DNA from: Lachnospiraceae bacterium UBA6998
GTDB lineage: Bacteria; Bacillota; Clostridia; Lachnospirales; Lachnospiraceae
NCBI GenBank assembly: GCA_002448395.1
Contig: DJXS01000061.1
Location: 1 to 29,807, forward strand
Direction: 5' to 3'
DNA length: 29,807 nucleotides
The notes beneath the pieces were generated by a model. That model was not told where the DNA came from. It saw nothing but the letters and a program-made list of their open reading frames with translations, and did no database searches. The position numbers and the translations under genes were made by a program. This document shows positions 1 through 6,681 of this stretch, one piece after another; the stretch's first letter is position 1; each line of letters opens with the position of its first letter.

Positions 1-929
1 GCGCCGGGAAGTCCGCCCATCATGAAAGGATACTTACCCGCGAGGAACTTCGCGGACTCGTCGAATACCTGGGTATTGGGATCAGCCAGCATTCTGAAGA
101 AGATGTTCTGGGCACCCTGAACCATTTCGCCGGCGATTTCTCTGGATCCGCCGACACCTGTCTGCCAGAAAGGCATATAGAAGATGTGGTGCAGACCGAA
201 GGGGATCAGAGCACGCTCGATGCAGCCGTAGATGAAAGTTCCGAACAGTCCCGCCGCATTGACGAGATCGCCCAGTGCATAGATACCGGTCTGGATCGCG
301 GGCCAGATGAAGTAGCAGATGAAGCCTGTTACGATACCGAATACCATACACATGATCGGTACGAAACGGGTGCCGGAGAAGAAAGCCAGGGACTGGGGCA
401 GAACCTGTTTATAGAACTTGTTGCAGGTAAGAGCCGCCAGAAGGCCTGCAAGGATACCGCCGAACACGCCCATCTGCAGGGTCTGGATACCAAGAGCCGT
501 AGCGATCGCGCCGTCCTTGACGTTGGGGCCGAGGCTGCCGTCTGCCAGGATGGATCCGTCGATGGTGAGCAGTACGTTCATAGTCGTCAGCATGATCAGA
601 TAGAAGATTGCCGCGGAAAGAACTGCTACACCTTTTTCCTTCTTGGCCATGCCGAGCGCAACTGCCAGGGCGAAGATCAGAGCCAGGTTGCCGAACACTG
701 CGTTGCCTGCGCCGTTGAGCAGCTGGAAGAACATATACAGAATGTTGCCTTCATGCAGAATTCCTGACAGTCCGTAAGTAGCGATTGTCGTAGGATTGGT
801 GAAGGAGCTGCCTATGCCGAGCAGAATACCTGCGGGCGGCAATACTGCGATCGGCAGAAACAGAGACTTACCGATCTGCTGGGCGACCGCAAATGCCTGC
901 GATCCGCCGTTACCTTTGTTTTTTGCCAT
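1..929 (-). CDS. PTS transporter subunit EIIC, glucose/maltose/GlcNAc class (5' part, cut by window edge)
   Basis: Membrane-embedded EIIC of a sugar phosphotransferase system, which imports a sugar while phosphorylating it. I read about 309 codons from ATG 929-927; the gene continues past position 1, so any fused EIIB/EIIA domains cannot be seen. The start follows a GAGAGGG ribosome binding site. The protein opens MAKNKGNGGSQAFAVAQQIG, followed by the first membrane segment with the LPIAVLPPAGILLGIG stretch usual in this class. Many hydrophobic segments follow, then IPFGLHHIFYMPFW, matching the GLHH motif of the glucose-family EIIC, and a soluble part with FLAGKYPFMMGGLPG. The substrate (glucose, maltose, GlcNAc or other) cannot be told from this fragment. 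A cre-like palindrome lies about 60 bp upstream, suggesting catabolite control. Confidence 0.9.
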   Translation of the reverse strand, partial: MAKNKGNGGSQAFAVAQQIGKSLFLPIAVLPPAGILLGIGSSFTNPTTIATYGLSGILHEGNILYMFFQLLNGAGNAVFGNLALIFALAVALGMAKKEKGVAVLSAAIFYLIMLTTMNVLLTIDGSILADGSLGPNVKDGAIATALGIQTLQMGVFGGILAGLLAALTCNKFYKQVLPQSLAFFSGTRFVPIMCMVFGIVTGFICYFIWPAIQTGIYALGDLVNAAGLFGTFIYGCIERALIPFGLHHIFYMPFWQTGVGGSREIAGEMVQGAQNIFFRMLADPNTQVFDESAKFLAGKYPFMMGGLPG

Positions 930-990
930 AGTTTTTCCCTCTCATTCAAAACTGTGCAATGGTTAACTGTTACACTAATAGGATACGACA

Positions 991-1004
991 TGAAAACGTT
1001 TTCA
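991..1004. promoter_or_regulatory. cre-like catabolite operator (14-bp perfect palindrome)
   Basis: TGAAAACGTTTTCA is a perfect 14-bp palindrome that fits the Gram-positive CcpA cre consensus TGWAARCGYTWNCW at every position. It lies between the EIIC start (929) and its likely promoter (1037-1066), a position where CcpA would block transcription. A different LacI-family regulator could bind the same sequence. Confidence 0.7.
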
Positions 1005-1036
1005 ATACATAGTTTTTTTAGCATTATTATCATTTC

Positions 1037-1066
1037 TTTATAATTCTTAAAGAAAAAAGTGTGCAA
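1037..1066 (-). promoter_or_regulatory. Likely promoter of the PTS EIIC gene
   Basis: On the minus strand, TTGCAC (1066-1061) and TATAAA (1042-1037) are separated by 18 nt in an AT-rich stretch. The expected start near 1030 would put the cre-like site about 25-40 nt downstream. A weaker alternative, TTGAAA at 1005-1000 with TATTAG, would overlap the operator. Confidence 0.45.
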
Positions 1067-1154
1067 CTTGGCGAAACATGCTAAAATATACCCAAATCAT
1101 AGCGCAGATCTCTTAAGCGGAAAGAACGATGATAATTTTAAAAAGGGGGAAATT

Positions 1155-1406
1155 ATGGACGACATCATTATTCTTGTTGACGAAAACGGAGAGGAGCAGG
1201 AATACGAATTGCTGGATACGATCGAATACGAAGGGGGACGTTATGTAGTACTGATCCAGGACGATGATGACGAGGTCTCTATCCTGCAGATCGAATCCGA
1301 AGAAGATGAGGAACTCTCGCTCGTTACCTGCGAAGACGCGGTGATCGAGGAGGTTTATCAGATCTTTAAGGAGAAAAATACTGAGAATTATGATTTTGAT
1401 GACTGA
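1155..1406 (+). CDS. DUF1292 family protein
   Basis: Small acidic protein of 83 residues beginning MDDIIILVDENGEEQEYELL, typical of the DUF1292 (YrzB-like) family in Firmicutes, whose function is unknown. The start at 1155 follows AAAAGGGGGAAATT; the open frame extends upstream to 1059 but without a ribosome binding site or family similarity. The body alternates beta-strand-like segments (YVVLIQDDDDEVSILQIE) with acidic residues and ends in a short acidic tail. In other Firmicutes the gene is often next to the Holliday junction resolvase yqgF or alaS; here it stands alone between the divergent EIIC gene and the convergent degV gene. Confidence 0.85.
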   Translation: MDDIIILVDENGEEQEYELLDTIEYEGGRYVVLIQDDDDEVSILQIESEEDEELSLVTCEDAVIEEVYQIFKEKNTENYDFDD

Positions 1407-1457
1407 TCATCCTGTGAAGTGATCGCTTGGTGTATATGGGGGATATGAATTAAAGAG

Positions 1458-1493
1458 AAGCGGCGGAATCCATTTCGGATCCCGCCGCTTTAT
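1458..1493. terminator. Bidirectional terminator between the DUF1292 and degV genes
   Basis: AAGCGGCGG (1458-1466) pairs with CCGCCGCTT (1482-1490), flanked by A-rich and T-rich sequence. It lies between two converging genes and can serve both; the T-tract is short on the plus strand. Confidence 0.7.
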
Positions 1494-1498
1494 GCTTG

Positions 1499-2377
1499 TC
1501 AGATATAGTCTCTGTTTCCCCAGTGGATCACGGCTGCCATGCCGGGACCTGTGTGGGCACCTATGACCGGACCCAGACCGCAGACCATAACATTCGCGTC
1601 CGGGTTGGAGGCGAGGATGCGCTTCCGGATTGTCTCTGCTTCAGATGAGCAGTCGGCATGCGCGATGATCACGTCACCGGGAAGTGATTTATCCACCGCG
1701 GCTTCATAGCACTCCGCAAGAAATGCAGAGGCTTTGGCAAGGCCTCTTTTCTTGGCGATACTGATCAGAGTCCCGTCGTCGGCGATCTTGAGGATCGGTT
1801 TGATGTTGAGAACGGTGCCTGCAACGGCTGTGGCAGCGGAAATCCTGCCTCCTCTCCGCAGATATTTGAGGTCATCCACAAGAAACCAATGACAGATCTT
1901 CAGTGCATTCGCACGGAGTGCTTCCGCATTTTCTGAAAGGGATACGCCGTCCTTCCTGGCCTTGACAGCACTCATCAGAAGAAGACCCATTCCTCCGGTA
2001 GCAGCCAGAGAATCGACGACCTCGATCTTAAGGCCTTCGAATTCCTCCTCGATCTCTTCCGCGGCAGTACGGGCAGAGGAATAGGTGCTGCTGAGTCCTC
2101 CGGACAAAGATATGTAGAGGATATCGTGCCCCAGGGAAGCTTCCCGTCTGAATACCTGCTGGTAAAAATAGGGGGTGATCTGGCTTGTGTGTGTCATCGC
2201 ACCGGCCCGCATGGCGTTATAGAAATCCAGGAGCTGAGAGTCGGTCAGGCGGTTCTCCATCAGGCGCTCAGAGTCTCCGAGGATATACTTCATCGGGATG
2301 ATCACGATCTTATTATCTTCAATAAACTGCTGGTCGATATCGACAGACGCGTCAATGCAGATCACATAGTCTCGCAT
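1499..2377 (-). CDS. DegV family protein (fatty-acid-binding)
   Basis: DegV proteins bind a fatty acid; in Firmicutes the related FakB proteins present fatty acids to the kinase FakA. Whether this copy acts as FakB is not shown by the sequence. The 292-residue product begins MRDYVICIDASVDIDQQFIE and carries the family landmarks THTSQITPYFYQQVF, ISLSGGLSSTYSSA and VDSLAATGGMG, then a C-terminal lobe with GTVLNIKPILKI and IGAHTGPGM. The length is normal. I chose ATG 2377-2375 because GAGGAG lies 8 nt upstream; ATG 2383-2381 is possible but sits almost on the ribosome binding site. The open frame continues to 2623 without support. A strong promoter lies at 2472-2444. The usual N-terminal TDS/TDSTCD motif appears here as IDASVD. 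Confidence 0.88.
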   Translation of the reverse strand: MRDYVICIDASVDIDQQFIEDNKIVIIPMKYILGDSERLMENRLTDSQLLDFYNAMRAGAMTHTSQITPYFYQQVFRREASLGHDILYISLSGGLSSTYSSARTAAEEIEEEFEGLKIEVVDSLAATGGMGLLLMSAVKARKDGVSLSENAEALRANALKICHWFLVDDLKYLRRGGRISAATAVAGTVLNIKPILKIADDGTLISIAKKRGLAKASAFLAECYEAAVDKSLPGDVIIAHADCSSEAETIRKRILASNPDANVMVCGLGPVIGAHTGPGMAAVIHWGNRDYI

Positions 2378-2443
2378 ATACATTTCTCCTCTGCTTGTAT
2401 TTTTATTCTGTATTTTGAAATGAAATAAGAATAACTGCGTCTT

Positions 2444-2472
2444 ATTATACAAATGATGCTTAATCTCTTCAA
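2444..2472 (-). promoter_or_regulatory. Promoter of degV
   Basis: Minus strand TTGAAG (2472-2467), a 17-nt spacer, and a consensus TATAAT (2449-2444). The start would be near 2437, giving a leader of about 60 nt. Confidence 0.75.
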
Positions 2473-2475
2473 CTC

Positions 2476-2484
2476 TGATATAAT
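2476..2484 (+). promoter_or_regulatory. Extended -10 promoter of the cytidylate-kinase-like operon
   Basis: TGATATAAT (2476-2484) is a consensus extended -10 element without a clear -35. It lies only 4 bp from the -35 of the divergent degV promoter, so the two promoters are nearly on top of each other. A TTGACA at 2515-2520 was considered as a -35 but has no good partner. Confidence 0.55.
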
Positions 2485-2506
2485 AATAACAGATAACGAA
2501 GATGAT

Positions 2507-2525
2507 CCGGCTGCTTGACAGCCGG
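2507..2525 (+). other. Hairpin in the 5' leader of the cytidylate-kinase-like gene
   Basis: CCGGCTG (2507-2513) and CAGCCGG (2519-2525) form a perfect 7-bp stem with a 5-nt loop, 34 nt before the start codon. There is no T-tract, so it is not a terminator; its role is unknown. Confidence 0.5.
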
Positions 2526-2558
2526 TCCCTTGCTTTACGAATAATGGGGGACAGCATT

Positions 2559-3158
2559 ATGAAAGAACAGATCATTATAACTATTGGAAGAGAATCGGGC
2601 AGCGGCGGACATGCGATCGCCAAGAAGATCGCTGACGAGATGGGAATCGAGTGCTACGACAAGAAGAGACTTGTAGAGGGCACTGCGAAGATCAGCGGCA
2701 TGGACAGAAACTATGTCAAAAAACTTGACGAAAAGCCCGTCGGATTTCCTTTTTCAGGAAGGATCGGAGCCTTCGAGGATTCCCCCGAGAGCAACGTCGC
2801 GAGAAAGACATTTGAGTATATCAGGCAGATCGCAGCCAGCGGAGAGAGCTGCGTGATCGTTGGCCGCTGCGCGGATTCTGTTCTGAAGGGCAATCCCAAT
2901 GTACTGCGCGTCTTCGTAGTTGGCGATGTCGAGCAGAAGAACAAGAGACTGGCCAGGATCCAGCAGATCACTCCGGAGGAAGCGGATGTGGAGCGCAAGG
3001 AAACGGACCGTTTCCGCCGCGCGTACCACAATTTCTACAGCGACACGAAGTGGGGAGATTCCAGGGCTTATGACCTGATCGTCAATTCCAGCCGTCTCGG
3101 CATTCAGGGAACAGCTGATTATATTAAAAACTTTGCGGAAGCATTTAAGGAGATCTAA
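2559..3158 (+). CDS. Cytidylate kinase-like family protein
   Basis: P-loop nucleotide kinase fold of the cytidylate-kinase-like family common in Clostridia; it is distinct from canonical Cmk and its substrate is unproven. The 199-residue protein begins MKEQIIITIGRESGSGGHA, with the phosphate-binding loop GRESGSGGH at residues 9-17. It continues with a DKKRLVE segment, VIVGRCADSVL (family-typical), and an Arg-rich lid region (RIQQITPEEADVERKETDR) followed by the C-terminal YDLIVNSSRLG. GGGGG lies 9 nt before ATG 2559; the in-frame ATG at 2544 would leave no ribosome binding site. The next gene starts 3 nt after its stop, so it heads a three-gene operon with two membrane proteins of unknown function. 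Confidence 0.88.
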   Translation: MKEQIIITIGRESGSGGHAIAKKIADEMGIECYDKKRLVEGTAKISGMDRNYVKKLDEKPVGFPFSGRIGAFEDSPESNVARKTFEYIRQIAASGESCVIVGRCADSVLKGNPNVLRVFVVGDVEQKNKRLARIQQITPEEADVERKETDRFRRAYHNFYSDTKWGDSRAYDLIVNSSRLGIQGTADYIKNFAEAFKEI

Positions 3159-3161
3159 GAC

Positions 3162-3671
3162 ATGAAGATTTGTGGACACTGCGGATCAGGCAACGACGAC
3201 AGCAGCAGATTCTGTATACACTGCGGAGCGCCGCTCATGGCACAGAGCGGGAGCGGACATGAGAGACAGAACGGCGGCAGTCAGGGCCGAAGCGGCGGTC
3301 ATGCAGACAGAAGCCCTAAGGAGGAGATCATTTATACGAATGTAGCCCCCAGGAGCATTCCTATGGCGATCATCCTGTCGTTTGTCACCTGCGGTATTTA
3401 CATGCTTTACTGGATCTATATGCTCAACGACGAGATCAACGAGCTTGCACAGGACGAAACAGCACCCGGCGGCGGAATGGTAATATTATTGACCGTTCTG
3501 ACCTGCGGCATTTACGGACTATACTGGTATTACAGGATGGGAGAGAAGTGCGATTACATTGCGCAGACACATACTTCCAATAATGTTCTTTACCTTGTCC
3601 TGGGCATATTCGGGCTCGGAATAGTATCGATAGCCCTCATGCAGGATACGATCAACAGAGTACTGGAGTAA
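3162..3671 (+). CDS. Zinc-ribbon and DUF4234 membrane protein
   Basis: Membrane protein of 169 residues, function unknown. Cys4, Cys7, Cys18 and Cys21 (CGHC...CIHC) form an N-terminal zinc ribbon. A Gly/Ser/Arg-rich flexible linker covers about residues 26-55. The DUF4234 domain follows: two similar helix pairs, each with the pattern TCGIYxLYW (SFVTCGIYMLYWIYM and TVLTCGIYGLYWYYR), and a last hydrophobic segment (VLYLVLGIFGLGIVSIAL). The AAGGAG ribosome binding site is inside the end of the upstream gene, 3 nt away, indicating translational coupling. Confidence 0.88.
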   Translation: MKICGHCGSGNDDSSRFCIHCGAPLMAQSGSGHERQNGGSQGRSGGHADRSPKEEIIYTNVAPRSIPMAIILSFVTCGIYMLYWIYMLNDEINELAQDETAPGGGMVILLTVLTCGIYGLYWYYRMGEKCDYIAQTHTSNNVLYLVLGIFGLGIVSIALMQDTINRVLE

Positions 3672-3675
3672 ACGG

Positions 3676-4086
3676 ATGCGTCCGGATATGACTAAGAAGT
3701 GCGGACCGAAAGGTCTTCATAAAGAAAATTGCAGCAGCAGAAAGGTACGCTTTCTGCTGCTTGTTTGTCTTTTCGGAATTGCCTGTCTGATCTGGCTGAG
3801 ACTGGGTGGTCCTTCGGTGCCCTGTATGTTTCATGAGCTTACAGGACTGGAGTGTCCCGGCTGCGGGATCACGCGGATGATCCTGGCGCTCTCAAGACTG
3901 GATCTGAAGGCGGCTTTTCGCGCCAACGCTTTTTTGACAGTCACGCTTCCTTACCTTATCCTGCTCCTTTTATACAGCGCTTATAAGTGGATCAGAAATG
4001 AGAAGACCGGGGCTAAGGCCGAAGCCGCGGAAGTCCTTTACTGCGCCGGGCTTATCTTGTTCGGAATACTCAGAAATATCAGGTGA
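3676..4086 (+). CDS. DUF2752 membrane protein
   Basis: Small membrane protein of 136 residues. It carries the DUF2752 signature GLECPGCGITRM, followed by an amphipathic part ending in AFRANAF, and two to three hydrophobic segments (about residues 24-41, 85-100 and 120-133). Function unknown. It starts 4 nt after the stop of the DUF4234 gene, with GGAG in the upstream coding end. Its stop codon is directly abutted by the stop codon of the convergent PAP2 gene. A 12-bp perfect inverted repeat followed by T-rich sequence lies in codons 20-33 (see separate entry). Confidence 0.85.
   Translation: MRPDMTKKCGPKGLHKENCSSRKVRFLLLVCLFGIACLIWLRLGGPSVPCMFHELTGLECPGCGITRMILALSRLDLKAAFRANAFLTVTLPYLILLLLYSAYKWIRNEKTGAKAEAAEVLYCAGLILFGILRNIR
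3733..3773 (+). other. Terminator-like hairpin inside the DUF2752 coding region
   Basis: AGCAGCAGAAAG (3733-3744) pairs perfectly with CTTTCTGCTGCT (3750-3761) around a 5-nt loop, followed by TGTTTGTCTTTT. This looks like an intrinsic terminator placed 57 nt into the gene; it could attenuate expression when translation is poor. Coincidence from CAG-rich codons is possible. Confidence 0.4.
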
Positions 4087-5052
4087 TCAATCTGTTTTTT
4101 CATTCTGCCGGCTGTTTCGATACTTGCTGACTGCTGTAAACAGAGCAGGATAACCGGCAACAATATAAAGGGCCAGGACAGTGTAAAGCGCCACATGTCC
4201 TGCCGAAGTTCCGATCAGGGAATAGACCGGCTTTTTGAGAATGAGCATCAGAAGCAGGATGAACGGAAGACCGCATACCACGCGGAGGATCTTGACGGGG
4301 AGTGTCCCTTCAGTAGTAAAGCGCACATGACGGATCTCAATGTAAGCGCCTGCCAGAACGCCGAAAAAGGCACCGGCAGCGGCGTACCCGTCATTTCTCA
4401 TCTCTGCGGGATCGACGATCAGATCACCGTCAATGTAATCCATAGGGTAAGTTTTGAAAGTAAAGTAAATGATAGCGAGCACCGCTGCGATGCACCCGGC
4501 AGCGATCAGTTTGACCAAAAGAGAGCTGTCTTTTTGTACCGCTTCAAACAGGCGGGCACTTACCGCGATCAGGATCACGGAGATCAGTAATGATGTCAGG
4601 ACATCTGTAAGGGTATGAACTCCGAGATAATTGCGGGAAAAAGCCGTAAGAAATATGATCGCGATGCATAAAACGGACACGGCCCTGTTCTTTTTCCACA
4701 TTGAAAGGGAGCAGGTACCGAAAAAGGAAGACGCCACCTGAGTGTGTCCGCTGGGAAAGGAGTAGCCCGTGGCGCTCTCAATGGCTCTTTCCGGAGGATC
4801 CAGCTGCGGCCATCGGATCCAGGGGCGGTAGACACAGGCGGTCAGTTTGATCACGTTATTTAAAAAGATTCCGCCCACAGTATTGGAGATGAGCCAGTAA
4901 CCGAGGACTTTGTCGACTGTCCAAAAGATGATCACGCACAGGACTGCCGAACCGAACATCGCGAAATTAGTGACCAGCATCATAAAGGAGGTCATAAGCT
5001 CGCCGGCTGATTCCCTGAACTGCTGAAGGAGTAGTAAATATTGAAGATCCAT
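4087..5052 (-). CDS. PAP2-family phosphatase, membrane-bound
   Basis: Integral-membrane phosphatase of the PAP2 superfamily, 321 residues, acting on a lipid phosphate or pyrophosphate such as phosphatidate or undecaprenyl pyrophosphate; which one is unknown. All three motifs are intact: K69-x6-RP77, PSGH at 100-103 and SR139-x5-H146-x3-D150. Several membrane helices surround them. The extra C-terminal half has a polar segment (DYIDGDLIVDPAEMRNDGY) that resembles the unusual long PAP2 proteins of Clostridia. ATG 5052 has GAGAGG 7 nt upstream; TTG 5058 is in frame but less likely. Its stop touches the DUF2752 stop (TGATCA at the junction). The dha terminator ends only 30 nt upstream, so its promoter must be very short or it depends on readthrough. 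Confidence 0.88.
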   Translation of the reverse strand: MDLQYLLLLQQFRESAGELMTSFMMLVTNFAMFGSAVLCVIIFWTVDKVLGYWLISNTVGGIFLNNVIKLTACVYRPWIRWPQLDPPERAIESATGYSFPSGHTQVASSFFGTCSLSMWKKNRAVSVLCIAIIFLTAFSRNYLGVHTLTDVLTSLLISVILIAVSARLFEAVQKDSSLLVKLIAAGCIAAVLAIIYFTFKTYPMDYIDGDLIVDPAEMRNDGYAAAGAFFGVLAGAYIEIRHVRFTTEGTLPVKILRVVCGLPFILLLMLILKKPVYSLIGTSAGHVALYTVLALYIVAGYPALFTAVSKYRNSRQNEKTD

Positions 5053-5081
5053 GTTCAAGCCTCTCTTTACGGAGAATATTA

Positions 5082-5110
5082 CAGGGCCGGCAGTTCAACT
5101 GCCGGCCCTG
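5082..5110 (-). terminator. Terminator of the dhaL-dhaM-dhaK operon
   Basis: CAGGGCCGGCAGTT (5082-5095) and AACTGCCGGCCCTG (5097-5110) form a perfect 14-bp inverted repeat around one base. Minus-strand sequence after the stem is TAATATTCT, a modest U-tract. It lies 80 bp downstream of the dhaK stop. Confidence 0.75.
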
Positions 5111-5190
5111 CTCTGTGCTTAATTATAAATGTGATCAGATCGGGATGCAACTGTTTACAGCATCTGCCCGTCCGATCCCGGTCAGATTCC

Positions 5191-6189
5191 TCAGAACTGA
5201 GTGAATGCAGGCGTGTCAGCCGGAGCGTTCAGAAGAGCCTCAAGCTCATCATCCAGTTTCAGAAGAGAGATGGAGAAGCCGGCCATGTCGAGGGAGGTCA
5301 TGTAGTTGCCTACCAGAGTCTTGGCAACAATGATACCCTTGTCCGCGAGGACTTTGGAGACCTCAAGGTTGGCGATATAGAGCTCGCTCAGAGGAGTAGC
5401 TCCCATGCCGTTGACCATGACAGCGACCTTGTCGCCTGCGCCGTAAATGCCTTCCGCGAGGATCTTGTCAAGGAGCTGATCTACAGTGGCATCAGCGGTG
5501 CTGATCTTCTCCTTGTGAGTGCCGGGCTCGCCGTGGATACCGATACCGATCTCGACTTCGTCATCTTCCAGCTCAAATCCGGGCTTTCCAACTGCGGGAA
5601 CCGTGCAGGGCTCGATGCCCATGCCCATGGAGCGGACATTGGCGATAACTTTCTCAGCTACTGCCTTAACTTCTGCAAGGCTTGCGCCTTCTTCGGCCTT
5701 GGCGCCGGCGATCTTGTGAACGAAGATCGTTCCTGCAATGCCTCTGCGGCCGGTTGTCCATGTGCTGTTCTCAACTGCGACGTCGTCAGCTACGATGACC
5801 TTTTCGACTTCAATGTCTTCATCGGATGCCATATCAGCTGCCATCTCGAAGTTCATTACATCACCGGTGTAGTTCTTGATGATCAAAAGAGCGCCTTTGC
5901 CGCACTCTGTTGCCTTGATGGCCTCATAAACCTGGTCAGGAGTGGGAGAGGTGAACACTGCGCCTGCAACAGCGCCGTCCAGCATTCCTTTTCCTACAAA
6001 TCCGCCGTGTGCCGGCTCGTGTCCGGATCCGCCGCCCGAGATCAGAACGACCTTATCGGTCTTCCTGGCGCCGGTACGGATCATAACGTCAGTGCCTGCA
6101 ACGCGCTCAACGTACTGAGGGTGTGCGGCAGCCATACCGCGGAGCATCTCATCAACTACATTGTCGACCCCATTGATAAGTTTCTTCAT
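5191..6189 (-). CDS. dhaK: Dihydroxyacetone kinase subunit DhaK
   Basis: Substrate-binding subunit of the PTS-dependent dihydroxyacetone kinase. It holds dihydroxyacetone covalently on a histidine while DhaL transfers phosphate from its bound ADP/ATP, giving dihydroxyacetone phosphate for glycolysis. The length of 332 residues is normal. Landmarks are SGGGSGHEPAHGGFVGKG (residues 51-68), KNYTGD (105-110) and EIGIGIHGEPG, where His219 corresponds to the covalent substrate histidine. ATG 6189 is preceded by AGGAGG at 7 nt; upstream in-frame starts lack support. It is the last gene of the dhaL-dhaM-dhaK operon, separated from dhaM by 98 nt holding a structured RNA element, and is followed by a strong hairpin terminator. 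Confidence 0.95.
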   Translation of the reverse strand: MKKLINGVDNVVDEMLRGMAAAHPQYVERVAGTDVMIRTGARKTDKVVLISGGGSGHEPAHGGFVGKGMLDGAVAGAVFTSPTPDQVYEAIKATECGKGALLIIKNYTGDVMNFEMAADMASDEDIEVEKVIVADDVAVENSTWTTGRRGIAGTIFVHKIAGAKAEEGASLAEVKAVAEKVIANVRSMGMGIEPCTVPAVGKPGFELEDDEVEIGIGIHGEPGTHKEKISTADATVDQLLDKILAEGIYGAGDKVAVMVNGMGATPLSELYIANLEVSKVLADKGIIVAKTLVGNYMTSLDMAGFSISLLKLDDELEALLNAPADTPAFTQF

Positions 6190-6221
6190 TTGGATACCTC
6201 CTGTTAATACATTGATTTCTC

Positions 6222-6271
6222 GCATTTATATGTGTCAGTATTCATTCCCCAAAATGAGATACTGTAAATGC
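6222..6271 (-). other. Structured RNA element between dhaM and dhaK
   Basis: An 11-bp stem with one bulge (6236-6246 against 6253-6264, loop 6247-6252) sits inside an outer 7-bp stem, GCATTTA (6222-6228) with TAAATGC (6265-6271), with a 7-nt one-sided bulge. There is no U-tract and the dhaK ribosome binding site lies just downstream. It may be a processing or stabilising element, or a riboregulator. No known class was recognised. Confidence 0.5.
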
Positions 6272-6287
6272 CAAAATATAGTAAGTG

Positions 6288-6677
6288 TCAGCTGAGTTTG
6301 GATGCGGTCCTTGCTTCCTCCGCGGCCTCGATCACTTCATCGAGAGAAGCGCCGGATGTGGAGGTCACCGCAGCACTGATCGCGCCCTCGAGGATCGGGG
6401 CATCCGCGATTCGGACTTCTATATCGCTCTCAAGCATTTCGATCGCCATCTCGGCGCTCATGATGCCGCTGCCCAGATCGGCAAGGACAGCGACGCCGTC
6501 ACCGGTATCTGCCTTCTCGATTGCCTCCTGGATCTTCATCGCGTCTGTGCCGATGGAGCCGTCCTCCATACCGCCGGCCGCAATGATATGCTCATTCTCA
6601 GCAGCCATCTGCATAGCAAGGTCATAGATGCCCTCAGCAACTTTCCAACTGTGGGATACGATAACGATGCCTACCAT
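6288..6677 (-). CDS. dhaM: Dihydroxyacetone kinase phosphotransfer subunit DhaM (EIIA-like)
   Basis: Cytoplasmic phosphocarrier with the EIIA-mannose fold. It receives phosphate from HPr and passes it to the nucleotide bound on DhaL. The 129-residue protein begins MVGIVIVSHSWKVAEG; His9 is the phosphorylated residue. It also has AAGGMEDGSIGTDAMKI and LADLGSGIMSAEMAIE. It is the short, single-domain form, without the fused HPr and EI-like domains of the E. coli protein, so it relies on the general PTS enzymes. The start is 3 nt after the dhaL stop, with AAGGGG inside the dhaL end, indicating coupled translation. Confidence 0.93.
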   Translation of the reverse strand: MVGIVIVSHSWKVAEGIYDLAMQMAAENEHIIAAGGMEDGSIGTDAMKIQEAIEKADTGDGVAVLADLGSGIMSAEMAIEMLESDIEVRIADAPILEGAISAAVTSTSGASLDEVIEAAEEARTASKLS

Positions 6678-6681
6678 AAAA

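Noticed and set aside
1059..1154. N-terminal extension of the DUF1292 protein
   Set aside because: The upstream codons lie over promoter-like AT-rich DNA, and the ribosome binding site supports the start at 1155.
2515..2520. TTGACA as a -35 box for the cytidylate-kinase-like gene
   Set aside because: It lies in the stem of a hairpin and no convincing -10 is found 16-18 nt downstream; the extended -10 at 2476-2484 is better.
5041..6207. A 388-codon plus-strand open frame across the dhaK region
   Set aside because: It is antisense to dhaK, which matches its family over the full length; the antisense translation is Cys- and Asp-rich and looks like nothing known.
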